The notes under the pieces: generated by a model | The model's database searches: none | What the model saw: the letters and a program-made list of their open reading frames with translations, nothing else | Told to the model about the DNA's origin: nothing | In this document: one piece after another, positions 33,713 to 42,853 of the stretch | Position numbering within the stretch: position 1 is the stretch's first letter | Layout of the letters: the number at the start of each line of letters is the position of its first letter | Made by a program: the position numbers and the translations under genes | Assembly: GCF_014646195.1 (NCBI RefSeq) | Contig: NZ_BMMZ01000010.1 | Location: forward strand, 1 to 64,000 | Direction of reading: 5' to 3' | Length of the DNA stretch: 64,000 bases | Source: Microlunatus endophyticus | Lineage (GTDB): Bacteria; Actinomycetota; Actinomycetes; Propionibacteriales; Propionibacteriaceae

Positions 33713-34970
33713 CGGTGCCCGCGTAGACGACGGCCTGTTCCTCGCTGTCCAGACCGAAGGCGGTGTGGGCGGCGCGGACAGCTCGATCGACATCGTCCTG
33801 GTCGACGACGACCGAGATCCGGATCTCGGAGGTGGAGATCATCTCGATGTTGACCTCGGCCTCGGCCAGGGCGGCGAAGAATTTCGCGGTGACGCCGGGA
33901 TGGGACCGCATGCCGACACCGACCACGGAGACCTTGCCGATCTGATCGTCATAGAGGATGTCGTCGAAGCCGACCTCCTCCTTGATCGCATTCAGCGCGG
34001 CGACAGCGACCTTGCCGTCGGTCTTGGGCAGGGTGAAGGAGATGTCGGTCCGGCCGGTCGAGACTGCGGACACGTTCTGCACGATCATGTCGATGTTGAC
34101 CTCGATCGAGGCGATCGCCTCGAAGACCCGGGCCGCCTCACCGATCCGGTCCGGCACCCCGGTGATCGTGATCTTGGCTTCGCCGCGATCGTGGGCGACA
34201 CCGGAGATGATGGCCTGTTCCATGACGGATCCCTCCTCGAGATCGGTGACCCAGGTGCCCTCCTTGGTGGTGAAGGAGGATCGTACGTGGACGGGGACGT
34301 GCTCGCGGCGGGCGTATTCGACGCAGCGCAGATGCAGGATCTTGGCCCCGCAGGCCGCCATCTCCAGCATCTCTTCGTAGCTGATCCGGGGGATCCGACG
34401 GGCATTCGGCGCGATCCGCGGATCGGCGGTGAAGACGCCGTCGACGTCGGTGTAGATCTCGCAGTAGTCGGCGCCGAGGGACGCCGCCAGTGCAACCGCG
34501 GTGGTGTCGGACCCGCCACGGCCGATGGTCGTGATGTCCTTGGTGTCCTGGCTGACGCCTTGGAAACCCGCCACGATCACGACGTCGCCGGTCTGCAGCG
34601 CGGACACGATGCGGCCGGGGGTGATGTCGATGATCCGGGCGTTGCCGTGGGTGCCGGTGGTGATCACGCCGGCCTGCGATCCGGTGAAGGAGCGGGCACT
34701 GAGTCCCTGGTCCCCGATCGCCATCGCCAGCAGCGCGGCGCTCATCCGCTCGCCGGCGGTCAACAGCATGTCCAACTCGCGCGGGGCCGGCTGCGGTGAC
34801 ACGCGGAACGCGAGGTCCATCAACTCGTCGGTCGTGTCCCCCATCGCCGAGATCACCACGACGACCTCATGCCCGGCCTGTTTGGTCGCGACGATGCGCT
34901 TCGCCACCCGCTTGATGCTGTCCGCATCAGCGACTGACGAACCACCAAATTTCTGCACGACGCGCGCCAC
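33705..34970 (-). CDS. lysC: Aspartate kinase
   Basis: 421-residue cytoplasmic kinase making 4-phospho-L-aspartate, first step to lysine, threonine, methionine and diaminopimelate. The N-terminal KFGGSSVAD, the [17 protein letters not shown] segment and [13 protein letters not shown] are intact, and two ACT domains occupy about residues 260-410, where lysine or threonine would bind. The GTG at 34970 is chosen: AAGGAG eight bases upstream and the family start [10 protein letters not shown]. The asd gene that often follows is not here. Confidence 0.95.
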   Translation of the reverse strand: MARVVQKFGGSSVADADSIKRVAKRIVATKQAGHEVVVVISAMGDTTDELMDLAFRVSPQPAPRELDMLLTAGERMSAALLAMAIGDQGLSARSFTGSQAGVITTGTHGNARIIDITPGRIVSALQTGDVVIVAGFQGVSQDTKDITTIGRGGSDTTAVALAASLGADYCEIYTDVDGVFTADPRIAPNARRIPRISYEEMLEMAACGAKILHLRCVEYARREHVPVHVRSSFTTKEGTWVTDLEEGSVMEQAIISGVAHDRGEAKITITGVPDRIGEAARVFEAIASIEVNIDMIVQNVSAVSTGRTDISFTLPKTDGKVAVAALNAIKEEVGFDDILYDDQIGKVSVVGVGMRSHPGVTAKFFAALAEAEVNIEMISTSEIRISVVVDQDDVDRAVRAAHTAFGLDSEEQAVVYAGTGR

Positions 34971-35164
34971 GCCTGGAACTCCTTCTGTATGGAACGCCCC
35001 GTGAGGCGCAATACGGGAAATCTTACCGTGGATCGGCAGTGTTGCCCGTATCCGGTCCGGGACCGGGAACAACTGTAGACGCGGACCAGCGCTCGGGCCG
35101 ATTCGTTCCACCGGCCGTACGGCGCCGTACTGTCGCTCTCGTGGGAGCTCTTGTGGGAGAACGC

Positions 35165-36154
35165 GTGATTCGCTGGGGCATCGCGGGACCGGGCCGGATC
35201 GCCGAGTCCGAGGCGAGCGACTTCCCGCTGGTACCGGATGCCGAATTGCTGGCGGTCGGATCGCGGTCGGCCGAGCGGGCGCAGGCCTTCGCCACCCGGC
35301 ACGCGATCCCCAGGGCGTACGGCAGTTACCGGGACCTCGTCGACGACCCCGACCTGGACGCGATCTACATCGCCACGCCGCACCCGCAGCATCTGGCGAT
35401 CGCCCGGGCGGCGATCAGGCGCGGCAAGGCCGTGCTGGTCGAGAAGACGTTCACCGCGACGGTTGCCGGCGCCGAGGAGCTTCGTGATCTTGCCCGCAGC
35501 GAGGGCGTGTTCGCGATGGAGGCGATGTGGACCCGCTTCCTGCCGGCCTACGTCAGCATCCGGAAGTTGATCAAGGACGGCGCGATCGGCGAGGCCCGCC
35601 AGGTGCAGGCCGATCTGGGTGTCGATCGGCCGTTCGATCCGACCGATCGCGCCTACGACCGGTTGCAAGGCGGCGGCGCGATGCTGGATCTCGGCGTGTA
35701 TCTGGTGTCCCTGGCCCAGCACATCCTCGGCGTACCGGACACGATCACCGCCACCGGCTCGCTGGCACCGACCGGCGTCGACCAGGAATTCGGGCTGCTG
35801 CTCGGCTACGACGACGGCCGGGCCGCGACCCTGCTCGGATCGATCCGCAACGCCTCCCCCGGCACGGCGCGGATCGTCGGCAGCGAAGGCTGGATCGATC
35901 TGCCGGCCCGGTTCCACCACCCGAGCGCGATCACCCTGAGCCGGTGCGGCCGGGAGCCGCAGACGCTCGATCAGACCCCGCTCGGGCACGGCTATCCGCA
36001 TCAGTTCATCGCCGTCAACGAACTGCTGCGGTCCGGAGCGACCGAGAGTCCGATCATGCCGCTGGACGACACCGTCGCCGTACAGAAGATCTTGAACGCC
36101 GGTTGCGAGCAGCTGGGCGTCCACCACCGCGAGGACGAGACCGTCGAGGTCTGA
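35165..36154 (+). CDS. Gfo/Idh/MocA-family oxidoreductase
   Basis: 329-residue NAD(P)-dependent sugar or polyol dehydrogenase-like protein. The Rossmann start is [12 protein letters not shown], the family [14 protein letters not shown] motif carries the catalytic lysine (EK), and the C-terminal domain shows [16 protein letters not shown]. Substrate unknown. The GTG at 35165 has GGGAGA four bases upstream; a GTG at 35141, seven bases after TACTGT, would be a leaderless alternative adding eight residues. Confidence 0.88.
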   Translation: MIRWGIAGPGRIAESEASDFPLVPDAELLAVGSRSAERAQAFATRHAIPRAYGSYRDLVDDPDLDAIYIATPHPQHLAIARAAIRRGKAVLVEKTFTATVAGAEELRDLARSEGVFAMEAMWTRFLPAYVSIRKLIKDGAIGEARQVQADLGVDRPFDPTDRAYDRLQGGGAMLDLGVYLVSLAQHILGVPDTITATGSLAPTGVDQEFGLLLGYDDGRAATLLGSIRNASPGTARIVGSEGWIDLPARFHHPSAITLSRCGREPQTLDQTPLGHGYPHQFIAVNELLRSGATESPIMPLDDTVAVQKILNAGCEQLGVHHREDETVEV

Positions 36155-36167
36155 ACCGGAAGCGGAA

Positions 36168-36557
36168 TCAGTCGGCGTCGGCGCCGAGCTCGGGGACGTC
36201 CCAGGTCGACAGGCAGAACGGATGCCCGACCGGATCCGCGTACACGAAGCAGTGATCGGAATTGGGCTGGAAGTCGTACCGCGTCGCACCGGCGGCCAGC
36301 ACCCGCGCCTCGGTGGCCGCAAGATCATCGACGTAGAAGTCGAGATGCAGGTGCATCGGCACCTCGCCCGTCGGCCAGTCCGGCGGGCGGAAATCCTTCA
36401 CCTGTTGGAATCCGAGGTCGCAGTTCGGCCCGGTGACGACGGCCCAGAACGCGTTGCCTCTGGCGACGCCGCCGGTGATCGTCGCGTAGAACCGGGCCAG
36501 CGCGATGGCATCGGGTGCATTGACCGTCGTGCCGGAAAGCCTGATCGTGTCCGACAT
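36168..36557 (-). CDS. VOC (glyoxalase-like) protein
   Basis: 129-residue single-domain VOC protein with the expected metal-site pattern in two halves: ALARFYATI near the start, MHLHLDFYVDDL in the middle and FVYADPVGHPFCLS at the end. Such proteins include glyoxalases, dioxygenases and resistance proteins; no function can be fixed. Its ATG overlaps the stop of the AHSA1 reading frame (TGATG), so it is the third gene of the ArsR operon. Confidence 0.85.
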   Translation of the reverse strand: MSDTIRLSGTTVNAPDAIALARFYATITGGVARGNAFWAVVTGPNCDLGFQQVKDFRPPDWPTGEVPMHLHLDFYVDDLAATEARVLAAGATRYDFQPNSDHCFVYADPVGHPFCLSTWDVPELGADAD

Positions 36558-37050
36558 CACTGCACTCCGAGCTGCTCGTAGCCGGGTGCGAGCTCGGTCC
36601 AACGGTCGTGCCAGATCGATCCGTATCCCCGCAGGGAACGTCCGAGATCCTCCAGGTGTGCCTGCCAACCGGCGCCGTAGTGATGCAGAGGGGCGAGCGG
36701 TAGGCCGCGCTCCTCGACCACCAGCCGGGTCTTCCTGCCCTCCTCGGTGAGCCAGGCCTCGATCTCAGTCTGTTCGTCGGTGCCGGGCTCCATGGTGAGC
36801 AGCAGATGCCGAGGTGGCTCACAGGTCTCGATCCGGCCCGGCCCGGTCCAGCTGCTGGTCCAGAGGCGTTGATCGAGCAGCCGGCGCGCAGGTCACCGGA
36901 GACCTCGCCGATCCAGCGGGCCAGCCGCTCCGGAGTCGTGCACGCCCGCCACAGGTCGTCGATGTCGGTGTCGTAGACGTCCTCGACGCGCACCGCGCCG
37001 TGGCTGTCGTCGAGTCGGCGCATCGAGCCGATGAGCTTCAGGTTGCTCAC
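36557..37050 (-). pseudogene. AHSA1/SRPBCC-domain gene broken by a frameshift
   Basis: From the GTG at 37050 the frame encodes the first half of an AHSA1 domain, through YDTDIDDLWRACTTPERLARW to GDLRAGCSINA near 36855, then leaves the family. The expected continuation (LWTSSWTGPGRIETCEPPRH, then LLLTMEPGTDEQ to the end LGVQ) is in another frame down to 36557. A single-base indel near 36855-36865 explains this. The GTG overlaps the ArsR stop (GTGA) and the end overlaps the VOC start, so the intact gene belonged to an ArsR-AHSA1-VOC operon. It is either a recent mutation or a sequencing error. Confidence 0.8.
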
Positions 37051-37364
37051 GGTTGGGCCTTCTTTCCCCGAGCGATCTCGGTGTGCAGGGCATCGAGCCG
37101 GTGCTGCCACAGCGCCCGGTAATCGCCGAGCCACTCGTCCAGCTCGCTCAGCGGCTCCGGCCGCAGGCTGTAGATCCGCCGCTGCGCCTCCTGCCGTACG
37201 TCGACCAGGCCGGCCTCGCGGAGCACGCGCAGGTGCCGGGAGACTCCAGGGCGGGCGATCGGCAGCTCGGCCGCGAGTTCACCGGCGGTCGCCGGGTGAT
37301 CACGAAGGATCCCGAGCACGGTGCGGCGGCTCGGATCCGCCAACGCTTGCAGGACCGCATCCAC
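37047..37364 (-). CDS. ArsR-family winged-helix regulator
   Basis: 105-residue repressor of the type that accompanies AHSA1 genes. The fold begins LADPSRRTVLGILRDHPATAGELAAEL, with the recognition helix in RPGVSRHLRVLREAGLV. No metal-binding cysteines are present, so it is not a classical arsenic sensor. GTG start at 37364. It is the first gene of the operon and probably controls it. Confidence 0.9.
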   Translation of the reverse strand: MDAVLQALADPSRRTVLGILRDHPATAGELAAELPIARPGVSRHLRVLREAGLVDVRQEAQRRIYSLRPEPLSELDEWLGDYRALWQHRLDALHTEIARGKKAQP

Positions 37365-37508
37365 ACCACGAGCGTACCCAACCAGTTACGTAACCACAAG
37401 GGTACGGATACCGCCGACTCCGCGGGGTGCGCGCCGGGGCACAGCCGCACCAGCTGCGGTGCGGATCGGAGGGCGCGGTTGCGCGGTTGCGGGGGTCGGG
37501 CGTCGGGG

Positions 37509-38108
37509 TCAGGCGGTCACGTAGCGGCGGCCCTCGAAGGCACGCCCGAGGGTGACCTCGTCGGCGTACTCCAGGTCGCCGCCGACCGGCAGGCCGGAGG
37601 CGAGCCGGCTGACCTTGACGCCCATCGGCAGCAGCAGCCGGCTCAGATAGGTGGCGGTCGCCTCGCCCTCGAGATTGGGGTCGGTGGCGAGGATCACCTC
37701 GGTGACGGTGCCGTCGGCGAGCCGTTGGCACAGCTCCCTGATCTTGAGATCGCTCGGGCCGATGCCGTCAATCGGGCTGATCGCCCCGCCGAGCACGTGG
37801 TAGCGGCCACGGAATTCCCGGGTGCGTTCGATCGCGACGACGTCCTTGGACTCCTCGACCACGCAGATCAGTGCAGGGTCACGGCGCGGGTCACGGCAGA
37901 TCCGGCACTGGTCGTCCTCGGACACGTTGAAGCAGATCTCGCAGAACTTCACCTTGTCCTTGACCTCGATCAGGATGCCGGCGAGCTTGCGGATCTCGTC
38001 CGGATCGGCGGCCAGGATGTGGAAGGCGATCCGCTGGGCAGACTTCGGCCCGATACCCGGCAGCCGGCCGAGCTCGTCGATCAGATCTTGGACCGGGCCC
38101 TCGTACAC
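37509..38108 (-). CDS. recR: Recombination mediator RecR
   Basis: 199-residue RecR, which with RecF/RecO loads RecA on gapped DNA. A helix-hairpin-helix ([20 protein letters not shown]), a four-cysteine zinc finger (CEIC and CRIC, residues about 56-71), and a Toprim domain ([14 protein letters not shown] to [10 protein letters not shown]) are complete. It is the last of dnaX, ybaB, recR on the minus strand, a conserved order. Confidence 0.97.
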   Translation of the reverse strand: MYEGPVQDLIDELGRLPGIGPKSAQRIAFHILAADPDEIRKLAGILIEVKDKVKFCEICFNVSEDDQCRICRDPRRDPALICVVEESKDVVAIERTREFRGRYHVLGGAISPIDGIGPSDLKIRELCQRLADGTVTEVILATDPNLEGEATATYLSRLLLPMGVKVSRLASGLPVGGDLEYADEVTLGRAFEGRRYVTA

Positions 38109-38120
38109 CGAACGAACTCC

Positions 38121-38513
38121 CTACAGTCCCAGGCCGCCGGCCATCGGGCCGAGCTTGCTGGCAGCAGCTTCCTGCTGTTGGGCGGTGGCGGCGCGGACCG
38201 CGGCGAGCACCAGATCCGCCAGCGTCTCGGTGTCCTCGGGGTCGGCCGCCTCGGGCTTGATCGTCAGATCCACCAACTCGCCGGTGCCGGACACTTTGGC
38301 GGTCACCAGGTCACCGCCGGCGCTGCCCTCGAAGACCTCCGAGGCCAGCTCCTCCTGAGCCTGCATCAACTGCTGTTGCATCGCCTGGGCCTGGGCCAGC
38401 ATGCCGCCCAGATCCATGCTGCCGAGGCCGCCGCCGGTCAGCGCGCCGAGATCGGGAAGCCCCGGGATGCCGGCGGCCTCGATCGGATCTTCGGGCGAAG
38501 TCGGGTCGGACAT
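38121..38513 (-). CDS. YbaB/EbfC nucleoid-associated protein
   Basis: 130 residues; small DNA-binding dimer of the YbaB family. After a Pro/Gly-rich 30-residue N terminus the helical core has MLAQAQAMQQQLMQAQEELA and the strand region KVSGTGELVDLTIKPE. The ATG at 38513 has GGGGAG six bases upstream. It lies between dnaX and recR. Confidence 0.93.
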   Translation of the reverse strand: MSDPTSPEDPIEAAGIPGLPDLGALTGGGLGSMDLGGMLAQAQAMQQQLMQAQEELASEVFEGSAGGDLVTAKVSGTGELVDLTIKPEAADPEDTETLADLVLAAVRAATAQQQEAAASKLGPMAGGLGL

Positions 38514-38602
38514 ATGGATCTCCCCTTGCTGGTGCGACTGCCCGGACTGTGGATTCCCGGCCGCTGAATGGCCGGACGGGACGGGTCGCTGAGGTGCCAA
38601 GC

Positions 38603-41080
38603 CTATGCGCCCGACTCTTCCTCGGCGATGATCTCGGCGCCGAGTCGCTGCTGCAGCAGCTCTGTGTGCGAGACACCGGCCTCGTCGACCACATCGTCGT
38701 CGCGATGGGCGGCCGCATCCCGGTCCTCCCATTCGTCGGCCGGTGAGCCGGCCGACCACGACGGCCCGGCGCTTCCCGGGCTGGATGGGGTGACCGGGGA
38801 TCCGGATGCTTCCGGCCCTGGGTCGTTCGTCGCCCAGGGCGGCGGACCGCTCGGGCCCGGATCGACCTCCCAGGGCGGTGCCGCGGGGCCGGGCGGCGTC
38901 GCGGGGCTCGAGGATCCGGCCGTACGGCCCGGTGCACCAGCCGGTGCAGCTGCTTGGGCCGGCGGTGTCGGCGTTGCGGCCGACGTTCCCGCGGGAACGT
39001 TCTGCGCCCAGCCGCTCCCTGGATTCGCTGCGGCCGCAGTTGCTCCGCCGGTCGGCCCGGAACCGGGTGACCGCGGTGCCGAACGGTTGGCAACGGCTCC
39101 CCCGGCGCTGGGATCGACCATGGTCTCGATCTTGAGATCGGCGCCGATGACCGAGATCAGGGCGTCGCGGAGGATGTCTTCGCTGCCGCCGCGGCCGAAG
39201 CTGTCGCGAGCGCCGACGTTGGGCATCGCCAGCACCAGCGTGCCGTTGGTCAGATCGGCGACCTGGGCGTTCTGGCTCAACAGGATCCAGGTGAAGCGCC
39301 GACGGTTCTTGACCTCTTCGAGGACGTCCGGCCACAGCCGACGCAGGTCGGTGATGGTGAAGCCCTGCCCCTGAGACCCCTGCCCCTGAGACCCCTGCCC
39401 CTGAGGCGGAGCAGCCGGTGGCGCGTCCGGCTGGGCGACCTCGGCAGGTTGCGCCAGCGCCTCGGCCGGCGCAGGTTCCGGTGCCGGCCGGCCGGGGGTG
39501 GCCGGGGTCGGCCAGTCCGTCTCCGCGAGCCCCGGGCTGGGCGACTGCGCGGAGTCGGCCGACGGGCCGGCTGCCTTTTCTGGCTGCGGCGCTGCGGACC
39601 GTGCCGGTCCGGGTCCGGCGGCGGGCCCGGCGCTTCTCGTAGGCCCAGCCGAAGGGTCCGTCTCGACGACCGGACCGACGTTCTCCGAGTCGGAGGCAGC
39701 TCCGGCCGGTGGCTGCGGTGCCGGAGTGGGCTCAGCGCTCGACGCCGACCCGGCCGGCTGCGTACGACTGTCCGCTGGTGAGGTACGGGCTCCGGCCGGT
39801 TGGGCGGACGCCGTGCCGGTCATGCCGATCCGTCGCTCCAGTCGGTCCAACCGGGCGTGCACGCCACGGTCGTCCAGATCGGTACCGGGCAACAGCACCC
39901 GGGCACACATCAGCTCCAGGTGCAGCCGCGGCGCGGTCGTGCCGCGCATCTCGGTGAGACCGGCGGCGATCACCTCGCCGGCCCGGGTCAGCTCGCCCGC
40001 ACCGAGCGAGGCCGCCTGACTGCTCAGCCGTTCGGCCTGGTCGTCGGCCACGTCGACCAGACCGGAGGTGAGCGCATCCGGAACCGCAGCCACGATCACC
40101 AGATCGCGGATCCGGCGCAACAGGTCCTCGGCGAACCGGCGCGGGTCCTGGCCGACCTCGATCACCTTGTCGACGCAGCGGAAGACGCCACCCGAGTCGC
40201 CGGCGGCGAAGGCGTCCAGCATCTCGTCCAGCAGCGAGTCCGGGGTGTAGCCGAGCAGGGCCGCGGCCTGACCGTACGAAACACCCTGCTCGGAGGCGCC
40301 GCCGAGGAGCTGGTCAAGCACCGAGAGCGAGTCGCGGACCGAACCGGCACCGGCTCGTACGACCAGGGGCAGGACGCCGTTCTCGACCTCGATGCCCTCC
40401 GCTTGGCAGAGCGTTGCCAGATAGTCGGTGAGCACCCGCGGTGGCACCAGCCGGAAGGGATAGTGGTGCGTCCGGGACCGGATGGTGCCGATCACCTTGT
40501 CCGGTTCGGTGGTGGCGAAGATGAATTTGACGTGCGGCGGCGGCTCCTCGACCAGCTTCAGCAGCGCGTTGAAGCCGGCCGTGGTGACCATATGCGCCTC
40601 GTCGACGATGTAGATCTTGTAGCGGCTGCTGACCGGGGCGAAGAAGGCCCGCTCGCGCAGATCCCGGGCATCGTCGACGCCACCGTGGCTGGCGGCATCG
40701 ATCTCGATCACATCGATACTGCCGGGACCGCCGGTGGCCAGGTCACGGCAGGACTGGCACTCCCCGCACGGCTCGGCGACCGGGGCCTTCTCGCAATTCA
40801 GCGCCCGCGCCAGGATCCGGGCCGAGGTGGTCTTGCCGCAGCCACGCGGGCCGGAGAACAGGTAGGCGTGGTTGACCCGGTTGTTGACCAGGGCCCGTTG
40901 CAGCGGCTCGGTGACGTGCTCCTGGCCGATGACGGCGCCGAAGGTGTCCGGCCGGTAGCGGCGGTAGAGCGCCAGCGGCGGCGCGACCGCGGGTGCCGGA
41001 GCCGCACCGAACAGCGCATCGGCGCCGACTGCGTCCATCGCGGCTGCTCCCTCGTCGCTCTCGTCCTGCACGGCTGCCAC
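38603..41080 (-). CDS. dnaX: DNA polymerase III subunit gamma/tau
   Basis: 825-residue clamp-loader subunit. Walker A FSGPRGCGKTTSARIL is near residue 75, zinc ligands in CEKAPVAEPCGECQSC near 95-110, Walker B VDEAHM near 157 and the SRC-like region TIRSRTHHYPFR near 207. From about 420 to 720 the tail is Pro/Ala-rich and poorly conserved, with a tandem SQGQG repeat. The GTG at 41080 is used; an ATG at 41038 behind GGGAG gives a start 14 residues later and is as likely. Confidence 0.95.
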   Translation of the reverse strand: MAAVQDESDEGAAAMDAVGADALFGAAPAPAVAPPLALYRRYRPDTFGAVIGQEHVTEPLQRALVNNRVNHAYLFSGPRGCGKTTSARILARALNCEKAPVAEPCGECQSCRDLATGGPGSIDVIEIDAASHGGVDDARDLRERAFFAPVSSRYKIYIVDEAHMVTTAGFNALLKLVEEPPPHVKFIFATTEPDKVIGTIRSRTHHYPFRLVPPRVLTDYLATLCQAEGIEVENGVLPLVVRAGAGSVRDSLSVLDQLLGGASEQGVSYGQAAALLGYTPDSLLDEMLDAFAAGDSGGVFRCVDKVIEVGQDPRRFAEDLLRRIRDLVIVAAVPDALTSGLVDVADDQAERLSSQAASLGAGELTRAGEVIAAGLTEMRGTTAPRLHLELMCARVLLPGTDLDDRGVHARLDRLERRIGMTGTASAQPAGARTSPADSRTQPAGSASSAEPTPAPQPPAGAASDSENVGPVVETDPSAGPTRSAGPAAGPGPARSAAPQPEKAAGPSADSAQSPSPGLAETDWPTPATPGRPAPEPAPAEALAQPAEVAQPDAPPAAPPQGQGSQGQGSQGQGFTITDLRRLWPDVLEEVKNRRRFTWILLSQNAQVADLTNGTLVLAMPNVGARDSFGRGGSEDILRDALISVIGADLKIETMVDPSAGGAVANRSAPRSPGSGPTGGATAAAANPGSGWAQNVPAGTSAATPTPPAQAAAPAGAPGRTAGSSSPATPPGPAAPPWEVDPGPSGPPPWATNDPGPEASGSPVTPSSPGSAGPSWSAGSPADEWEDRDAAAHRDDDVVDEAGVSHTELLQQRLGAEIIAEEESGA
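39364..39406. repeat. 15-base in-frame minisatellite in dnaX
   Basis: Nearly three exact copies of CCTGCCCCTGAGACC lie head to tail and encode GQGSQ units in the disordered linker of gamma/tau. Unit size is the same as in the GH2 minisatellite at 18315, though the sequence differs. Confidence 0.7.
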
Positions 41081-41104
41081 CCTATGACCTCTCCGGCGTC
41101 TGTT

Positions 41105-42853
41105 CTATGTGCCGCCGTCCGTCCTACCAGCCGACACCGACACCGGCGTCCGGGAGTCGTCTGGAGCCGCGGCCACGGGTCGGGTCGAGCGGAACAGGCC
41201 CAGAGCGATGGCGATCGCGGCGCCGAGGATGAGCGGGCCACCCAGCAGGTTGTTCCCGTAGTCCTGCAGTCGGTCCAGGGTCAGACCGGTCTCGTCGGTG
41301 ACCCGGGCGTATCCGACCACCAGCATCGCCAACAGGTTGAATCCCAGGACCATCAGCACCCGGGACGGTCGGGGCCAGCCCCGGGTGTCGTCGTTGGCGA
41401 TCCCGCCGCTGGTCAGGAACTGCCAGACCAGGCCCAGGAACAGCGTGATCGATCCGCCGATGATCGAGCTCACCGGGTCGGCGAAGAACTGCCGGCCACT
41501 GATCGCGAGCGCGAAGCCGATGACGATGATCATGCCCTCGATCCGGGCGCGATCCAGTCGGCGCGTGACCAGCAACACGATCAGCAACGCTGCGGCGGAC
41601 GTGACCAGCAACGGGTTGAAGCCGCCGCCGCCGATCGCCAGCTGGCCGATCCTGGTCAGCAGGAAGGCCAGCCCGATGGTCGCGGTGATCTCGGCCCGGC
41701 CGCGGGAGCCACGCCAGGCCAGCCAGCCGCCCCACAGGATCAAGGCGATCGAGAACCCGATCCCGTACGCGTCCCCGCCGAGCCAGTCCGACACCGCAGC
41801 GGCTGTGGTGGCCGCCGGGTGCAGCGCCGGCGCCACGGAGGCGAAATTCCGCAGCGGCACGACCACCAGCGAGTCGAAGATCGAGCTGGCCAACAGGCCG
41901 ACTGCGGCCGGCAGCGCGACCATCCGGACGTCATCGCCGAGATGCTCGACGCCGGTATCGCCCGGGTGTCTCCGGTCGGCGATCCGGTCCACCACCAGCC
42001 AGCAGCCGATACTGCCGATGATCATGATCCCGGGAAAGATTATCAACCGCAGCGTGAAGGCCAGTGCGAGGAAGGTGTGCCACTCGGCGATCAGGCGCCA
42101 GATGATCAGCCCGACAAGGATGATCAGCAGGACAGGCGTCGGAATCGTCCGGCGGGCCGCCTGGAATCCGTATTCGGCTGTCCACAACACCAGCCCGAAC
42201 GCCCACTGTGCGATCGCGTAGCCAGCGAGCATGGCCAACGGGGCGGCCATGATCGTGATCTCCTCCATCGTCAGGTCGATCGCGTCGACACTGGATCCGC
42301 CGCCGTAGGCCGCGCCACGGCTGGTGCCCTGCGCGGATCCGAGTAACGCAATCGCGTACATGATCACCACGACGACGTATTCCCACCAGCGGTACCCGGC
42401 CCGCCAGCGGATGACCTGCATGATCACCAGCACCAACCACGGACCGACGGTCAGCAGCAGTTGCACTACTCCGTCCAGGGTCGCCCCGAGTTCGATCATG
42501 ATCGCCAGGCTCGCCAACAGCACCAGGATCCGCAGCGGCACCGGAGCGTGCAGTGCGCCGGTCTGGCCGAGCGCCGCCGCCAGACAGAGCAGGGCCGCGG
42601 TCACGGTCGGCACCAGGACGGGCATCCCGGCGGTGTCACTGGTGCCGGCCATCGGCAGCCAGTGCCGCAGCCAGGGTGCGCCGATGGCCAGCGCCACGGC
42701 AGCGGCGTAACCGACCGTCGCCAGCACCGCGATGATCAACAGGCCGGCCGGCCAGCCCGCGGTGCGGATCCGGTCGGTCCGGATCGGCTCGACGTAGACC
42801 TTGGAGAGCACATTGCCCGCGACCCGGAAGGGAGCCTTCCAGCGGGCGGTCAC
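41105..42853 (-). CDS. Large polytopic membrane protein, function unknown
   Basis: 582 residues with about 14-16 hydrophobic spans and no recognised catalytic motif. The GTG at 42853 overlaps the stop of the propeller-protein gene (GTGA), which makes this the second gene of a pair and rejects the longer frame to 42898. The two products may act together at the membrane. It ends 25 bases before dnaX is read out on the same strand. Confidence 0.8.
   Translation of the reverse strand: MTARWKAPFRVAGNVLSKVYVEPIRTDRIRTAGWPAGLLIIAVLATVGYAAAVALAIGAPWLRHWLPMAGTSDTAGMPVLVPTVTAALLCLAAALGQTGALHAPVPLRILVLLASLAIMIELGATLDGVVQLLLTVGPWLVLVIMQVIRWRAGYRWWEYVVVVIMYAIALLGSAQGTSRGAAYGGGSSVDAIDLTMEEITIMAAPLAMLAGYAIAQWAFGLVLWTAEYGFQAARRTIPTPVLLIILVGLIIWRLIAEWHTFLALAFTLRLIIFPGIMIIGSIGCWLVVDRIADRRHPGDTGVEHLGDDVRMVALPAAVGLLASSIFDSLVVVPLRNFASVAPALHPAATTAAAVSDWLGGDAYGIGFSIALILWGGWLAWRGSRGRAEITATIGLAFLLTRIGQLAIGGGGFNPLLVTSAAALLIVLLVTRRLDRARIEGMIIVIGFALAISGRQFFADPVSSIIGGSITLFLGLVWQFLTSGGIANDDTRGWPRPSRVLMVLGFNLLAMLVVGYARVTDETGLTLDRLQDYGNNLLGGPLILGAAIAIALGLFRSTRPVAAAPDDSRTPVSVSAGRTDGGT

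Noticed and set aside
39364..39406. Short repeats as a CRISPR array
   Set aside because: Units are 15 bases with no spacers and lie inside a coding frame; no CRISPR array or cas gene is visible in the window.
39800..42346. 848-residue plus-strand open frame
   Set aside because: It is antisense to dnaX and the polytopic membrane gene, very rich in Asp, Gln, Arg and His as expected of a GC-rich shadow frame, and has no ribosome site.
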